NCBI RefSeq assembly: GCF_017854565.1
Contig: NZ_JAFMHJ010000001.1
Coordinates: forward strand, 62,001-126,000
Source: Yoonia sp.
GTDB taxonomy: Bacteria > Pseudomonadota > Alphaproteobacteria > Rhodobacterales > Rhodobacteraceae
Reading direction: 5' to 3'
Length of the DNA stretch: 64,000 nucleotides
Both the position numbers and the translations under genes were made by a program. Below, piece after piece: positions 35,718 to 45,588 of the stretch. Each line of letters begins with the position of its first letter. Position 1 is the stretch's first letter. The notes beneath the pieces are model-generated. The model made no database searches, was not told the origin of the DNA, and worked only from the letters and a program-made list of their open reading frames with translations.

Positions 35718-37009
35718 CCCGTCAACGCTGGTCCGCCCGTGGCTATATCATCACCGGCCTAGTGACGCTTTTGGTACTTGTCGGCGGTTTTGGCACTTGG
35801 ACCGTCACGGCCCAGATCACCGGCGCCGTGATTGCCACCGGCCAGATCGAAGTGGACCGCAACCGGCAGGTCGTCCAGCACCCTGACGGCGGCGTAGTGC
35901 AGGAAATTCTGGTCAAAGAAGGCGACAGCGTCGCAGCTGGCGACCTGCTGATCCGGCTTGACGCCAACGCGCTGCAATCCGAACTGGCCGTCGTCGAAGG
36001 GCAGCTTTTCGAAATCCTCGCCCGCCGTGGCCGCCTCGAGGCGGAACGCGACGACCTGCCGACGCCCGCCTTTGACCCCGTGCTGACGCAAAACACCGTC
36101 GCCGACGCCCGCGACCTGATTGCCGGTCAGTTGCGCCTGTTCGACGCGCGCCGCGAATCGTCGGCCAGCGCCGTTGAACAACTGACCCAACAACGCGCCC
36201 AGATCGCCAGCCAGCTTGGCGGGATTGCCGCGCAGCAAACCGCCCTGACCACCCAGCGCGGCCTGATCGCCCAGGAACTGACCGATCAACAAAGCCTGCT
36301 GGACCGTGGCCTTGCTCAGGCCAGCCGCGTTCTCGCCCTGCAACGCGAAGAAGCAAGCCTGCTTGGCCGCGCCGGCGAACTGACCGCCCAGGCGGCCCAA
36401 GCCGCCGAACGTATGACCGAAATTGAAATCCAGATCATCGGCCTCTCCTCGACCCGCCGCGAAGAGGCGATCACCAGACTGCGTGACCTGCAATATAACG
36501 AACTGGAACTCTCTGAACGGCGCCGGACCCTGACCCGGCAACTCGATCGGCTGGACATCCGCGCGCCGGTATCGGGCATCGTCTATGGCATGCAGGTCTT
36601 TGCACCGCAGTCGGTGATCCGGCCCGCCGACCCCGTGCTGTTCCTGATCCCCCAAGACCGCCCGTTGGTCATCGCCACACAGGTCCAACTGACCGATATC
36701 GACCAAATCCATCTGGGTCAGGAGGTCACGCTGCGCTTTTCCGCCTTCGATCAACGCCGCACGCCGGAACTCAAGGGTAAGGTCACGCTCATCTCAGCCG
36801 ATGCGTTTCAGGACGAAGGGTCGCGCCTGTCCTACTACCGTGCAGAGGTGCAGTTGGACCCCGGCGAAATTGACCGCCTACCCCCCGATATGACCCTGAT
36901 CCCCGGCATGCCGGTCGAAGCATTCGTACGCACCGCCGACCGCAGCCCGATGGATTACCTGCTGAAACCGCTGGCCGATTATTTTGCCAAGGCTTTCCGC
37001 GAAGCGTGA
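35714..37009 (+). CDS. HlyD family type I secretion periplasmic adaptor
   Basis: 431 residues. One membrane helix (about 12-34) is followed by the biotinyl-lipoyl half VDRNRQVVQHPDGGVVQEILVKEGDSVAAGDLL, a long coiled coil rich in Gln, Glu and Arg (about 85-275), and the returning lipoyl half with LDIRAPVSGIVYGMQVFAP. The C-terminal segment PGMPVEAFVRTADRSPMDYLLKPL is the PrtE/HlyD signature. It links the inner-membrane ATPase to an outer-membrane channel. It overlaps the ATPase stop by four bases. Confidence 0.96.
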   Translation: MTRQRWSARGYIITGLVTLLVLVGGFGTWTVTAQITGAVIATGQIEVDRNRQVVQHPDGGVVQEILVKEGDSVAAGDLLIRLDANALQSELAVVEGQLFEILARRGRLEAERDDLPTPAFDPVLTQNTVADARDLIAGQLRLFDARRESSASAVEQLTQQRAQIASQLGGIAAQQTALTTQRGLIAQELTDQQSLLDRGLAQASRVLALQREEASLLGRAGELTAQAAQAAERMTEIEIQIIGLSSTRREEAITRLRDLQYNELELSERRRTLTRQLDRLDIRAPVSGIVYGMQVFAPQSVIRPADPVLFLIPQDRPLVIATQVQLTDIDQIHLGQEVTLRFSAFDQRRTPELKGKVTLISADAFQDEGSRLSYYRAEVQLDPGEIDRLPPDMTLIPGMPVEAFVRTADRSPMDYLLKPLADYFAKAFREA

Positions 37010-37060
37010 TTGCACCCCGCCGCATTGCCCGCTAGCGTCCCCGCAAACAAGGAGAACGCA

Positions 37061-37522
37061 ATGAGCGCGATTGAAACAAAGCTGGCCACACTTGGCGTCA
37101 CCCTGCCCGATGCGCCTGCACCGGCTGCAAACTATGTCCCCTTCGTCGTGATCGGCGATATGGTCTATGTTTCGGGCCAGATTTCCGCCAATGCCGATGG
37201 CATGATCAAAGGAAAGCTGGGCGCCGACATGGCCGCCGACGTCGGGGCCGAAGCCGCCAAAGCCTGCGCGATCAGCCTGCTGGCCCAGTTGAAAGCGGCC
37301 TGCGGTGGTGACATCGACCGGCTGGTGCGGGTGGTGAAACTGACCGGTTTCGTCAATTCGACCCCGGACTTCCCCGATCAGCCCAAGGTGATCAACGGGG
37401 CCTCCGACTTCATGGTCGCGGCCTTGGGCGACAAAGGCCGCCATGCCCGTTCCGCCGTCAGCGCCGCAAGCCTGCCGTTTGGCGTCGCCGTCGAAATCGA
37501 AGCGATTTTCCAAATCGCATGA
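37061..37522 (+). CDS. RidA (YjgF/YER057c) family protein
   Basis: 153 residues, with AAGGAG just upstream of the ATG. The sequence YVPFVVIGDMVYVSGQIS, the LAQLKAACGGDIDRLVRVVKLTGFV block and the FGVAVEIEAIF end are RidA-like, in the longer subgroup that has lost part of the canonical RNPxxRS region (GDKGRHARSAVSAASLPFGVAVE retains the arginine). Canonical RidA deaminates reactive enamine intermediates; divergent members vary. The stop overlaps the GDPD gene. Confidence 0.93.
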   Translation: MSAIETKLATLGVTLPDAPAPAANYVPFVVIGDMVYVSGQISANADGMIKGKLGADMAADVGAEAAKACAISLLAQLKAACGGDIDRLVRVVKLTGFVNSTPDFPDQPKVINGASDFMVAALGDKGRHARSAVSAASLPFGVAVEIEAIFQIA

Positions 37523-38271
37523 CCCTCCCTGCGTCTTTCCTAAAGCGCCCGATCACCCACCGCGCCTTGCATGATCGCAAGGCGGGGCGGGTCGAAAACA
37601 GCATCAAATCAATCAAGGCCGCGATTGATGCAGGCTACGGAATTGAGATCGACGTACAGTTGACCCGCGACGGGCACGCGGTGGTCTTTCACGATGATAT
37701 GCTGGACCGGCTGACCGATGCGGTGGGACCCGTCCGCGCCAAAACTCGCGCCGAACTGCACGCGATCCCACTCAAGGACGACGGCGGCACGATTGCATCG
37801 CTGAACGACGTTTTGGCAGTGGTCGCCGGCCGCGTCCCCCTGCTCATCGAAATCAAAGACCAGGATGGCGCCATGGGTCCAAATATCGGCCCGCTCGAGA
37901 CCGCAACAGCCAAGGCATTGGAACATTACACCGGCGATGTCGCATTGATGTCCTTCAACCCGCACGCTGTAGCCGCACTGGCCGACCTTGCCCCGAATAT
38001 CCCGCGCGGGTTGACCACATCCAGCTATCAGGCGCAATTCTGGCCAGAGGTCCCGGATCAGGTCCGGGACGTGCTGCGCGACATTCCCGACTATGACCGC
38101 ACGGGGGCCAGTTTTATAAGCCACGAAGCCACCGATCTGACCCGGCCCCGCGTCGCTGACCTCAAATCCCGGGGCGCCGCCATCCTGTGCTGGACAATCC
38201 GCAGCCCCGAGGCCGAAACCGCAGCGCGCCGCAGCGCGGATAATGTGACCTTTGAAGGGTATCTGGCTTGA
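37519..38271 (+). CDS. Glycerophosphodiester phosphodiesterase
   Basis: 250 residues with a GDPD TIM barrel. The motif THRALHDRKAGRVENSIKSIKAAIDAGYGIEIDVQLTRDGH-type start holds the catalytic His and Glu/Asp, the second catalytic His is in VVFHDDMLDRLT, and LLIEIKDQ provides a metal ligand. It hydrolyses deacylated phospholipids to glycerol 3-phosphate and an alcohol. No signal peptide is present, so it is cytoplasmic. It overlaps the RidA stop by four bases and belongs to the same directon. Confidence 0.94.
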   Translation: MTLPASFLKRPITHRALHDRKAGRVENSIKSIKAAIDAGYGIEIDVQLTRDGHAVVFHDDMLDRLTDAVGPVRAKTRAELHAIPLKDDGGTIASLNDVLAVVAGRVPLLIEIKDQDGAMGPNIGPLETATAKALEHYTGDVALMSFNPHAVAALADLAPNIPRGLTTSSYQAQFWPEVPDQVRDVLRDIPDYDRTGASFISHEATDLTRPRVADLKSRGAAILCWTIRSPEAETAARRSADNVTFEGYLA

Positions 38272-38302
38272 CGGCGGCCCCCCGCCCCCCAAGTTGCACC
38301 CT

Positions 38303-39487
38303 ATGACCGACGCACCGATTGAAATCGCCGCCCACCCCAGCCTGTCCGGGATCAGCCCCGCCGACTGGGATGCCTGCGCCTGCCCCGAAGATACCACCGG
38401 GCGCTCCAATGACCCCTTCACCACCTATCGGTTTCTCAAGGCATTGGAAGACAGCGGATCAGTCGGGCCGGGCACCGGCTGGCAACCGCGCTACTTGACT
38501 GCGCAGCAGGACGGGCTGACGATTGCCTGCGCTCCCCTGTACGCCAAGGGCCATTCACAGGGCGAATACATCTTCGATCACAACTGGGCCCAAGCTTATG
38601 AAAACGTCGGCGGGCGGTACTATCCCAAACTGCAAATCGCCGTCCCCTTCACACCGGCCACCGGGCGCCGCTTCCTGACCCGTCCGGGATTCGAGGCGGT
38701 CGGCATGTCCGCCCTGATCCAGGGAGCCATCCAAATCGCAGCCGACAACGACCTGTCGTCACTGCACGCCACCTTCTGCACCGAAGCCGAGGCGATCACG
38801 GGTGCCGAAATGGGCCTGTTGCCCCGGATTGGCCAACAATTCCACTGGGTCAACGACAGCTATGCCGATTTCGACGGCTTCCTTGCGTCGCTCTCCAGCC
38901 GCAAACGCAAGAACATCCGCAAGGAACGCAGCACGGCACAGGATTTCGGCGGGGAAATTCTCAGCCTGACGGGCGACCAGATTCAGCCCGAACATTGGGA
39001 TGCATTTTGGCGGTTCTACCAAGACACCGGCAACCGCAAATGGGGCACCCCCTATCTGACACGGCAATTCTTTGACTGCGCCCAAGAGACCCTGCGCGAT
39101 GACATGCTGCTGGTGCTGGCCATGCGCGATGGGCGGGCCGTTGCAGGCGCGCTGAACTTTATCGGGCGCGATACGCTCTACGGGCGCTACTGGGGCTGCA
39201 CCGAACACCACGCCTGCCTACACTTCGAACTGTGCTATTATCAGGCCATCGACTTTGCCATCGCCCATCGTCTGGGCCGCGTCGAGGCCGGTGCCCAAGG
39301 TGAACATAAACTCGCGCGCGGCTACCTGCCCGTGGCAACCCATTCACTGCATTGGTTCGGTGACGCCGGTTTCAGGGATGCCGTCGCCCACTATCTCAAG
39401 GCGGAACGCAACGCCATCGACCACGAAATCGAAGTCCTGACCAGCTACGGCCCATTCCGCAAATCCCAAAGAGAGGAACAGCAATGA
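38303..39487 (+). CDS. COG3146 (GNAT/FemAB-like) N-acyltransferase family protein
   Basis: 394 residues. The FNHNWA-like segment FDHNWAQAYENVGGRYYPKLQIAVPFTPATG, the SRKRKNIRKER motif, and the late HFELCYYQAIDFAIAHRLGRVEAGAQGEHKLARGY are diagnostic of this family, annotated as peptidogalycan biosynthesis or GNAT-like proteins. The exact substrate is unproven. The ATG at 38303 is chosen over one at 38252, whose extra 17 residues overlap the GDPD end. Its stop overlaps phhB. Confidence 0.92.
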   Translation: MTDAPIEIAAHPSLSGISPADWDACACPEDTTGRSNDPFTTYRFLKALEDSGSVGPGTGWQPRYLTAQQDGLTIACAPLYAKGHSQGEYIFDHNWAQAYENVGGRYYPKLQIAVPFTPATGRRFLTRPGFEAVGMSALIQGAIQIAADNDLSSLHATFCTEAEAITGAEMGLLPRIGQQFHWVNDSYADFDGFLASLSSRKRKNIRKERSTAQDFGGEILSLTGDQIQPEHWDAFWRFYQDTGNRKWGTPYLTRQFFDCAQETLRDDMLLVLAMRDGRAVAGALNFIGRDTLYGRYWGCTEHHACLHFELCYYQAIDFAIAHRLGRVEAGAQGEHKLARGYLPVATHSLHWFGDAGFRDAVAHYLKAERNAIDHEIEVLTSYGPFRKSQREEQQ

Positions 39488-39783
39488 CCGACAAATTGAC
39501 CCAAACAGAACGTGCCGCACAGATCACCCCGCTGCTGGCGAATGGCTGGTCCATGGTTGATGGGCGCGACGCGATCCACAAAACCTACGTGTTCAAGAAC
39601 TTCATCGCGGCGTTCGGCTTTATGACCCGCGCCGCGTTCTGGGCGGAAAAGCTGAACCACCACCCCGAATGGTCTAATGTCTACAAAACCGTGGACGTCA
39701 CGTTGACAACCCACGATGCAGACGGCCTAAGCGCATTGGACGCCAAACTGGGCGCCAAACTGGACGTGCTGGCAGGAGAATAA
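39484..39783 (+). CDS. phhB: 4a-hydroxytetrahydrobiopterin dehydratase (PCD/DCoH)
   Basis: 99 residues. The catalytic motif KLNHHPEWSNVYKTVDVTLTTHD contains the two histidines of pterin-4a-carbinolamine dehydratases, and KTYVFKNFIAAFGFMTRAA is the family helix. It regenerates the pterin cofactor after aromatic hydroxylation, although bacteria lacking phenylalanine hydroxylase also carry it. No phhA is adjacent. It overlaps the upstream gene by four bases and is one base from mscS. Confidence 0.95.
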   Translation: MTDKLTQTERAAQITPLLANGWSMVDGRDAIHKTYVFKNFIAAFGFMTRAAFWAEKLNHHPEWSNVYKTVDVTLTTHDADGLSALDAKLGAKLDVLAGE

Positions 39784-39784
39784 C

Positions 39785-40630
39785 GTGCAAGACATGATGA
39801 ACACCGCGATCTGGGATGGAAAAACCATCACGGATCTGCTGACAATTCAATTTATGGCATCAATCTTTGGCAGCGTCATCGCCGCAGCATTGATCCTGTT
39901 TTTGGGGTTCATCATCGGTGGCTGGCTACGCAGGCGGCTGATCCGGCTGGGCGAAAACAACCGCCATCTGGATATCACCCTGTTCAACTTTCTGGGCAAC
40001 ATGGGGCGCTATGTCGCTATCGGCTTTGCGTTCCTGTTCGTGCTCAATACCTTCGGAATCCAGACGACATCGTTCGTGGCTGTCATCGGTGCGGCCGGTC
40101 TGGCAATCGGTCTCGCCCTGCAAGGCACCCTGTCCAATGTGGCCGCAGGTGTGATGATCGTCTTCTTCCGCCCCATCAGAATCGGTGATTTCGTCGAGGT
40201 CAGCGGCCAAATGGGCACCGTCAAGGAAATCACGCTGAACTTCACCGAACTGGCCGCGCCCAGCAACGTGCAGGTGATCATTCCAAACGCACGGGTTTGG
40301 GGCAATACGATCCTGAACTATTCAATCTACGAGACGCGCAGGGCAGAATGGATCTTTGGCGTGGGCTATGGCACAAACCTCAAAGACGCCGAGGACGTGA
40401 TCCGCAATACCATCATGGCCGACCCCCGGTCAAAAACGGACCCCGCGCCATTCATTCAGGTCGATAACCTGAACAGCAGTTCTGTGGATTTTCTGGTCCG
40501 CGTCTGGTGCAACAGCGGCGATTATTTCCAGTATCAGGCCGATATGAAACGGCTGGTAAAAGAGGCGCTGGATAACGCCGGGATCAATATTCCGTTCCCG
40601 ACCCAGACAATCATTCAGGCCAGCGCCTGA
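39785..40630 (+). CDS. MscS family mechanosensitive ion channel
   Basis: 281 residues, similar to small-conductance MscS. Three membrane helices lie in the first 115 residues; the third, pore-lining one is VIGAAGLAIGLALQGTLSNVAAGVMIVFF, with the Gly/Ala packing typical of MscS. The beta domain FRPIRIGDFVEVSGQMGTV and the C-terminal alpha/beta domain follow. It is an inner-membrane osmotic relief valve. The start codon is a GTG one base past the phhB stop, and a strong terminator follows. Confidence 0.96.
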   Translation: MQDMMNTAIWDGKTITDLLTIQFMASIFGSVIAAALILFLGFIIGGWLRRRLIRLGENNRHLDITLFNFLGNMGRYVAIGFAFLFVLNTFGIQTTSFVAVIGAAGLAIGLALQGTLSNVAAGVMIVFFRPIRIGDFVEVSGQMGTVKEITLNFTELAAPSNVQVIIPNARVWGNTILNYSIYETRRAEWIFGVGYGTNLKDAEDVIRNTIMADPRSKTDPAPFIQVDNLNSSSVDFLVRVWCNSGDYFQYQADMKRLVKEALDNAGINIPFPTQTIIQASA

Positions 40631-40632
40631 GC

Positions 40633-40661
40633 AAAGGGGCGGCGTCAGGCGCCGCCCCTTT
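40633..40661. terminator. Bidirectional hairpin terminator between mscS and the peroxiredoxin gene
   Basis: Perfect 12-bp stem AAAGGGGCGGCG / CGCCGCCCCTTT with a 5-base loop, between the convergent MscS-family and peroxiredoxin genes. The A/T ends of the stem give short T-runs both ways. Confidence 0.85.
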
Positions 40662-40665
40662 ATCG

Positions 40666-41157
40666 TTACCCCAACGCTTCCAGCAGCGTCTCGCCTGCGG
40701 AAATTTCGCAAACGCCGGCGCGCTCTTCGGCGTTCAGAATGGTTACAACACCGTCTTCAATCAACATCGCATACCGCTTGGACCGGTTGACGAAACCGGC
40801 AGGTGCTGCGCTAAAGTCCATGCCGATCGCGGTTGTAAATGCGCTTTCTGCATCGGCGAGCATTGTGATCCCCGCGTCGGTGGCGCCCGTCACATCGCCC
40901 CACGCCTTCATCACGAACGGATCATTGACCGATACGCAAATAATCTCGTCCACGCCTTTTGCCTTGAATTCGTCATGGGTGATCATGAAACTGGGCACAT
41001 GCGCGGTCGAACACGTCCCGGTAAAGGCACCGGGCAGACCAAAGATGACAACCTTGCGTTTCTCCAGTTTGTCGGCCAGCACCACTTGCTGTGGTCCATC
41101 GTCGGTCATATGCAACAGCGTTGCTTGCGGCACCCGGTCGCCGATCTTAATTGTCAT
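40666..41157 (-). CDS. Peroxiredoxin (Prx5-like)
   Basis: 163 residues. The peroxidatic cysteine lies in GLPGAFTGTCSTAHVPSF, the Prx5/hybrid-type active site, and FVMKAWGDVTGA and VNRSKRYAMLIEDGVV are conserved elsewhere. It reduces hydroperoxides using a thiol donor. A second cysteine near the C-terminus (GVCEIS) may be the resolving residue. The ATG at 41157 starts the family-typical MTIKIGDRVP. It is convergent with mscS and divergent from the FAD reductase. Confidence 0.95.
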   Translation of the reverse strand: MTIKIGDRVPQATLLHMTDDGPQQVVLADKLEKRKVVIFGLPGAFTGTCSTAHVPSFMITHDEFKAKGVDEIICVSVNDPFVMKAWGDVTGATDAGITMLADAESAFTTAIGMDFSAAPAGFVNRSKRYAMLIEDGVVTILNAEERAGVCEISAGETLLEALG

Positions 41158-41248
41158 GAATATAGCCCCTGTTCGGAATTGTGCCTGCTTACAACCTCCA
41201 TATAGTGTCCCGTTCAGCAATGGACCAGCAATCAAAGGTGAAAATCAC

Positions 41249-42463
41249 GTGACCCATATTATCGTTGTCGGTGCCGGTCAGGCTGGTGCATCCTTGACCG
41301 CCAAGTTGCGCAGCGCCGGGTTTGATGGCGACATCACCCTGATCGGTGCCGAAACGGTGCCGCCCTACCAGCGCCCGCCACTGTCAAAGGCCTATCTGCT
41401 GGGCGAAATGGCTCAGGAACGGCTATATTTGCGCCCTGCGGATTTCTATGTCGATCAACGCATTACCCTGCGGTTGGACACCCGCGTCGTGGCGATTGAC
41501 CCTGCCGCCAAGACCGTGACCCTGACCGGCGATGAGGTCCTGCCCTATGATGAACTCGCGCTGACCACCGGCGCGCATCCGCGTACACTGCCCCGGTCCA
41601 TCGGCGGAAATCTGGGCGGCGTTTTCACCGTCCGCGACCTCAGCGACGCGGACGCGATGGCCCCGGCGTTTGTCGCCGGCAAACGCGTGCTGATCATCGG
41701 CGGCGGCTACATCGGTCTCGAGGCGGCAGCGGTCGCGTCAAAACTGGGTCTGCAAGTCACGCTGGTGGAAATGGCCGACCGGATATTGCAGCGCGTCGCG
41801 GCGCCCGAAACGTCGGATTATTTCCGGGCCCTGCACAGGTCGTACGGCGTCGATATCCGCGAAGGCGTGGGGCTGGACCGGCTGTTGGGCGACGATCACG
41901 TCACCGGCGCACTGCTGACTGACGGGACCACGCTGGATCTGGACTTTGCCGTCGTCGGCGTCGGCATCACCCCCGCCACAATCCTGGCCGATAGCGCGGG
42001 ACTGGCGATTGAAAACGGCATCAAGACCGATGCACAGGGCCGCACCTCTGATCCGCATATCTGGGCTGCGGGCGACTGCGCATCATGCCTTTTCCACGGC
42101 AACCGCATCCGCATCGAAAGCGTCGGCAACGCCATTGATCAGGCCGAAGCGGTCGCGCTGAACATGCTGGGCCACGATGAACCCTATACGCCAAAGCCAT
42201 GGTTTTGGTCGGATCAATACGACTGCAAACTGCAGATTGCCGGGCTGAACACCGGCTACACCGACGTCTATGTCCGCCACGGCGATGCGCCGGGGGTGCA
42301 GTCCAACTGGTACTTCCGAGGCGATACCCTGCTGGCGGTGGACGCGATGAACGATCCGCGCAACTATATGATCGGCAAACGCCTGATCGACGCAGGGCGC
42401 AGCCCCAAGCCCGCACAAATCACCGATCCCGCAACCGATATGAAGGCCCTGCTGCGCCCATGA
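41249..42463 (+). CDS. FAD-dependent NAD(P) oxidoreductase, ferredoxin-reductase type
   Basis: 404 residues from a GTG at 41249 preceded by AAAGGTGA. FAD motif IIVVGAGQAGASLTAKLR, then PPYQRPPLSKAYLLGE, the NAD-binding VLIIGGGYIGLEAAAVA and the second FAD contact DPHIWAAGDCA are the pattern of rhodocoxin/putidaredoxin reductases. Such enzymes reduce [2Fe-2S] ferredoxins for P450s or dioxygenases, but no partner is adjacent, so the acceptor is unknown. The longer open frame upstream lies over the divergent peroxiredoxin gene. The stop overlaps rsmD. Confidence 0.93.
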   Translation: MTHIIVVGAGQAGASLTAKLRSAGFDGDITLIGAETVPPYQRPPLSKAYLLGEMAQERLYLRPADFYVDQRITLRLDTRVVAIDPAAKTVTLTGDEVLPYDELALTTGAHPRTLPRSIGGNLGGVFTVRDLSDADAMAPAFVAGKRVLIIGGGYIGLEAAAVASKLGLQVTLVEMADRILQRVAAPETSDYFRALHRSYGVDIREGVGLDRLLGDDHVTGALLTDGTTLDLDFAVVGVGITPATILADSAGLAIENGIKTDAQGRTSDPHIWAAGDCASCLFHGNRIRIESVGNAIDQAEAVALNMLGHDEPYTPKPWFWSDQYDCKLQIAGLNTGYTDVYVRHGDAPGVQSNWYFRGDTLLAVDAMNDPRNYMIGKRLIDAGRSPKPAQITDPATDMKALLRP

Positions 42464-43044
42464 GGATCATCGGCGGCACCCATCGCGGCACCGCACTGGC
42501 CGCCGTCGGCACCGGCGATGCGGCCGCGCATCTGCGGCCCACGACAGACCGGGTGCGCGAAAGCCTGTTCAATGTCCTGCAGGGTGGGCGCTTTGGCGAT
42601 CCGATCCGTGGCGCGATCGTGCTCGACCTGTTCGCAGGCACCGGTGCGCTCGGGCTCGAAGCCCTGTCGCGCGGCGCCGCCCACGTCACCTTCGTCGACA
42701 GCGGGCGGGTGGCCCAAAAGTTGATCCGCGACAATGTCGGCAAACTGCGCAGGCAGACCGACACGACCCTGATCGGCACCGACATCGGCAAACTGCCCGC
42801 AGGCCCGCCCTGCGACCTGATCTTCCTTGATCCCCCCTACGGCCAAGGTTTGGGCGGCAAAGCCCTGACCGCTGCCACTGCGGGCGGCTGGGTTTCCCCG
42901 GGTGCCTTGATCATATGGGAAGAAAACACCCCGCAAATCGCCCCTCCCGGCTTTGCCGCACTGGATCAGCGCCGCTATGGCGATACGTGGATCACGTTCA
43001 TGCGCCGCAATCAAACAACCGATGCGCCCAGCGGCGGCAGCTAA
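42460..43044 (+). CDS. rsmD: 16S rRNA (guanine(966)-N(2))-methyltransferase RsmD
   Basis: 194 residues. MRIIGGTHRGTAL and RPTTDRVRESLFNVL open the protein, SAM motif I is VLDLFAGTGALGLEALSRGA, and the catalytic motif is IFLDPPYGQG. It methylates G966 of 16S rRNA in the 30S subunit. The ATG overlaps the FAD-reductase stop by four bases, and the stop overlaps the end of the convergent ispE by four bases. Confidence 0.95.
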   Translation: MRIIGGTHRGTALAAVGTGDAAAHLRPTTDRVRESLFNVLQGGRFGDPIRGAIVLDLFAGTGALGLEALSRGAAHVTFVDSGRVAQKLIRDNVGKLRRQTDTTLIGTDIGKLPAGPPCDLIFLDPPYGQGLGGKALTAATAGGWVSPGALIIWEENTPQIAPPGFAALDQRRYGDTWITFMRRNQTTDAPSGGS

Positions 43045-43898
43045 AGCAGTTCAGCGGGGGCGACCCACCAGCTCATCTGCGACACCTGCAAGACGCGGGC
43101 CACCTGCCGCGCGGCGGCCATATCCTTGACCAATCCATAACAGGTCGCACCCGACCCCGACATGCCCGCCACGGCGACGTTCGGCTGCGCATCCAACTTG
43201 GCAATGGCTGCGGTGATTTCCGGGGCGATCATGCTGGCCGACGGCAGCAGGTCATTGCGCTGCCGGGCCAGCCAACCGGCAAAATCGTCGAAATCCAGCC
43301 CCGCCTGCAACGGCTCCATGGCGGTGCCGTTCTTATCGGCCAGCCCCTTGAACACATCCATCGTTGGCACAGCGACAGGCGGACGCACCAGCACCAGCGC
43401 GCACCCCGGCAACGCTGCTACCGGCGATAGCACATCACCAATCCCCGACATCCGCGTCGGGTTCGGCGCCTGCAGGCAAACCGGGACATCCGCGCCCAGC
43501 GCCAGCACCTCTTGGGCATGCGCCGGCAGCGGCGGCACCCCCCATAGCGCCGCCAGCATGGTCAGCGTGATCGCAGCATCCGACGATCCGCTGCCGATAC
43601 CGGCAGCATGCGGCAGATGTTTTTCCAGCGTCAGCGCGGCGCCCTTGGTCACACCGCGCACCTGACGCAGCGCCTCGGCGGCACGGATCATCAGGTTGCT
43701 GGCGTCCGTGGGCACACCAAATGCAAATGGCCCCGTCACGCTGATCCGCAGATCAGGGGCAACCGTGGCACCCAGTTGATCCGCGACACCCGCGAACACC
43801 ACCAGACTGTCCAGCAGATGATACCCGTCATCGCGTTGCCCCGTTACGTGCAGGGTCAAATTGACTTTGGCCGGTGCGGTGCCTCTAATTGTCGCCAC
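43041..43898 (-). CDS. ispE: 4-diphosphocytidyl-2-C-methyl-D-erythritol kinase
   Basis: 285 residues of the GHMP kinase family. [26 protein letters not shown] holds the catalytic-Lys segment, the ATP-binding loop is [15 protein letters not shown], and [11 protein letters not shown] is the third motif. It phosphorylates CDP-ME in the MEP isoprenoid pathway. The proposed GTG at 43898 overlaps the end of the TPR gene by 14 bases; a longer frame lies entirely over that gene and is unlikely. Confidence 0.95.
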   Translation of the reverse strand: MATIRGTAPAKVNLTLHVTGQRDDGYHLLDSLVVFAGVADQLGATVAPDLRISVTGPFAFGVPTDASNLMIRAAEALRQVRGVTKGAALTLEKHLPHAAGIGSGSSDAAITLTMLAALWGVPPLPAHAQEVLALGADVPVCLQAPNPTRMSGIGDVLSPVAALPGCALVLVRPPVAVPTMDVFKGLADKNGTAMEPLQAGLDFDDFAGWLARQRNDLLPSASMIAPEITAAIAKLDAQPNVAVAGMSGSGATCYGLVKDMAAARQVARVLQVSQMSWWVAPAELL

Positions 43899-45588
43899 GG
43901 GCAACCCTGATAGGGTCAAGACCCTCGTCGCGCCGTACCAGATCCAGCCCGCGGGCCAGCTTGTCACGGATACGGCCTGCGTCAGCGGCGTCAGGGTCGA
44001 ACGACAGCGCGCGCTGCCACTGGAATTGCGCCTCGTTTTCGCGGCCCACAGCCCAATAGACATCGCCCAAATGATCGTTGATCACCGGATCGACCGGCTC
44101 AAGCGACGCGGCAAGCTCCATATGACCGACGGCCTCGTCGTAATGTCCCAACTGGAACATGACCCAGCCAAGGCTATCCATGATCGCACCATTATCGGGG
44201 CGTGCGGCGGCGGCGGCCTCGATCATGCCCAATGCCTCATCAAGCTTTTCACCACGCTCGACCAGCGAATACCCCAAATAGTTCAATACCTGCGGCTGCC
44301 CCGGACGCAGCACCAGCGCGGCACGAAAATCCAGCTCTGCCGCTGGCCAGTTTTCCAGCAGATGATTGCTGATCGCTCGGGTGTAATACACAAACCACTT
44401 GGCTGCGCTGTCGTCACTATACAGCGCCAGCGCGCGGCTATACGCTACCGCCGCCTCTTCATAGCGTTTGACCTGTCGCAGGGTATCACCCCGTGCGGCA
44501 TGGACCTGCGGCAAATCGGGATGGCTGCGCGCCAAGGCGTCCAGCACCTCGATCGCGGCGTCGTCACGCCCCGCCGCGCGCAAGACTTCGGCGCGGCCCA
44601 ACTCGGCGGCATCGAACGCGGGATCGTCACGCGAAACGCTTGTATAGGTGGTATTGGCCAAATCGTACTGGCCCAAATCGTCCAGCAACCGCGCCGTCAT
44701 CAAAACGGCCTGCGTATTGCCCGGTGCCAGATAGGTCGCAGCCCGCGCATAAAGCAGGGTATACGCATCGGGCGCATCACCTTGGACCGCACCGGCGATG
44801 ACATGGTAAATATCGGCGATCCCTTCGGTCGGGCTCGCCACGGCGTCATAGGCCACGGCAGTCCCCGCAATCAGCGCAGCGCGCAGCGCGGCAACGCCGG
44901 CATCCAACTGCGTGCCAAAGACCCCCTCAATAATCGCGACCGCATCATCGTTACGGTCCAACTGGCTCAGAATTTGGGCGTGAGCCATCGCACTGCGGCG
45001 ACTATACCGCAGTCCACCCGTGGCCGATTCGGCAAACACGGCCTCAGCCGCTTCGAAATCCCCGACGGTGGCAAGGGCATAGGCCTTGTGCGTCAGCCCG
45101 TATATTTTCATCTCATCGGCTTCGATCACCTGATCAAAACTGGCCAAAGCCTTGACCATCTCGCCCTCGCCCATATGCGCCCAGGCCTGCGCCAGTCCGT
45201 CAACCAACGGGCCAATACTGCGCCCTTCCTCCAAAGCAGAGAAAATATAGTCCCAGTCACCCGATTTCACGGCGGACAGGCTCAGCACGATGTTGGCGAT
45301 CTGACTTTGGTAACCAAGGTCGACAATCACCTGCGCAATCGGAATCGCACGGTCCACCTGCCCCAGCGCGACATAGGACGTCAGCGCGTTCTCAAGCAGG
45401 GCGGCATTGCCGGGGTCCGCGATCAGCCCCTTGGTGAAATAACGGGCGCCGCGGGCAAAATCATTCGTCAAACCGGCCTGCCGCGCGGCCAGATAGGCGC
45501 CGGAATCAGGGTCCGCCAACGCGGCTGTTGCAGGACAAAGCAGGCAGGCCAATACTGCGGCGGAAATGGAACGTCTGAACACAGTCAC
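43885..45588 (-). CDS. Exported tetratricopeptide-repeat protein
   Basis: 567 residues. A signal peptide (about 1-26, ending ATAALA) is followed by TPR units throughout; the clearest are near the C-terminus ([74 protein letters not shown]). These are typical of periplasmic scaffold proteins in alphaproteobacteria. The GTG at 45588 is chosen because AAGAGGG lies just upstream; an ATG 18 bases earlier places that signal inside the gene. The frame stays open into the fasciclin remnant. It is expressed with ispE. Confidence 0.88.
   Translation of the reverse strand: MTVFRRSISAAVLACLLCPATAALADPDSGAYLAARQAGLTNDFARGARYFTKGLIADPGNAALLENALTSYVALGQVDRAIPIAQVIVDLGYQSQIANIVLSLSAVKSGDWDYIFSALEEGRSIGPLVDGLAQAWAHMGEGEMVKALASFDQVIEADEMKIYGLTHKAYALATVGDFEAAEAVFAESATGGLRYSRRSAMAHAQILSQLDRNDDAVAIIEGVFGTQLDAGVAALRAALIAGTAVAYDAVASPTEGIADIYHVIAGAVQGDAPDAYTLLYARAATYLAPGNTQAVLMTARLLDDLGQYDLANTTYTSVSRDDPAFDAAELGRAEVLRAAGRDDAAIEVLDALARSHPDLPQVHAARGDTLRQVKRYEEAAVAYSRALALYSDDSAAKWFVYYTRAISNHLLENWPAAELDFRAALVLRPGQPQVLNYLGYSLVERGEKLDEALGMIEAAAAARPDNGAIMDSLGWVMFQLGHYDEAVGHMELAASLEPVDPVINDHLGDVYWAVGRENEAQFQWQRALSFDPDAADAGRIRDKLARGLDLVRRDEGLDPIRVARGDN

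Noticed and set aside
40739-41248. 170-codon in-frame extension upstream of the FAD reductase
   Set aside because: Lies over the divergent peroxiredoxin gene and encodes no family-like residues; GTG with a good ribosome-binding site at 41249 is preferred.
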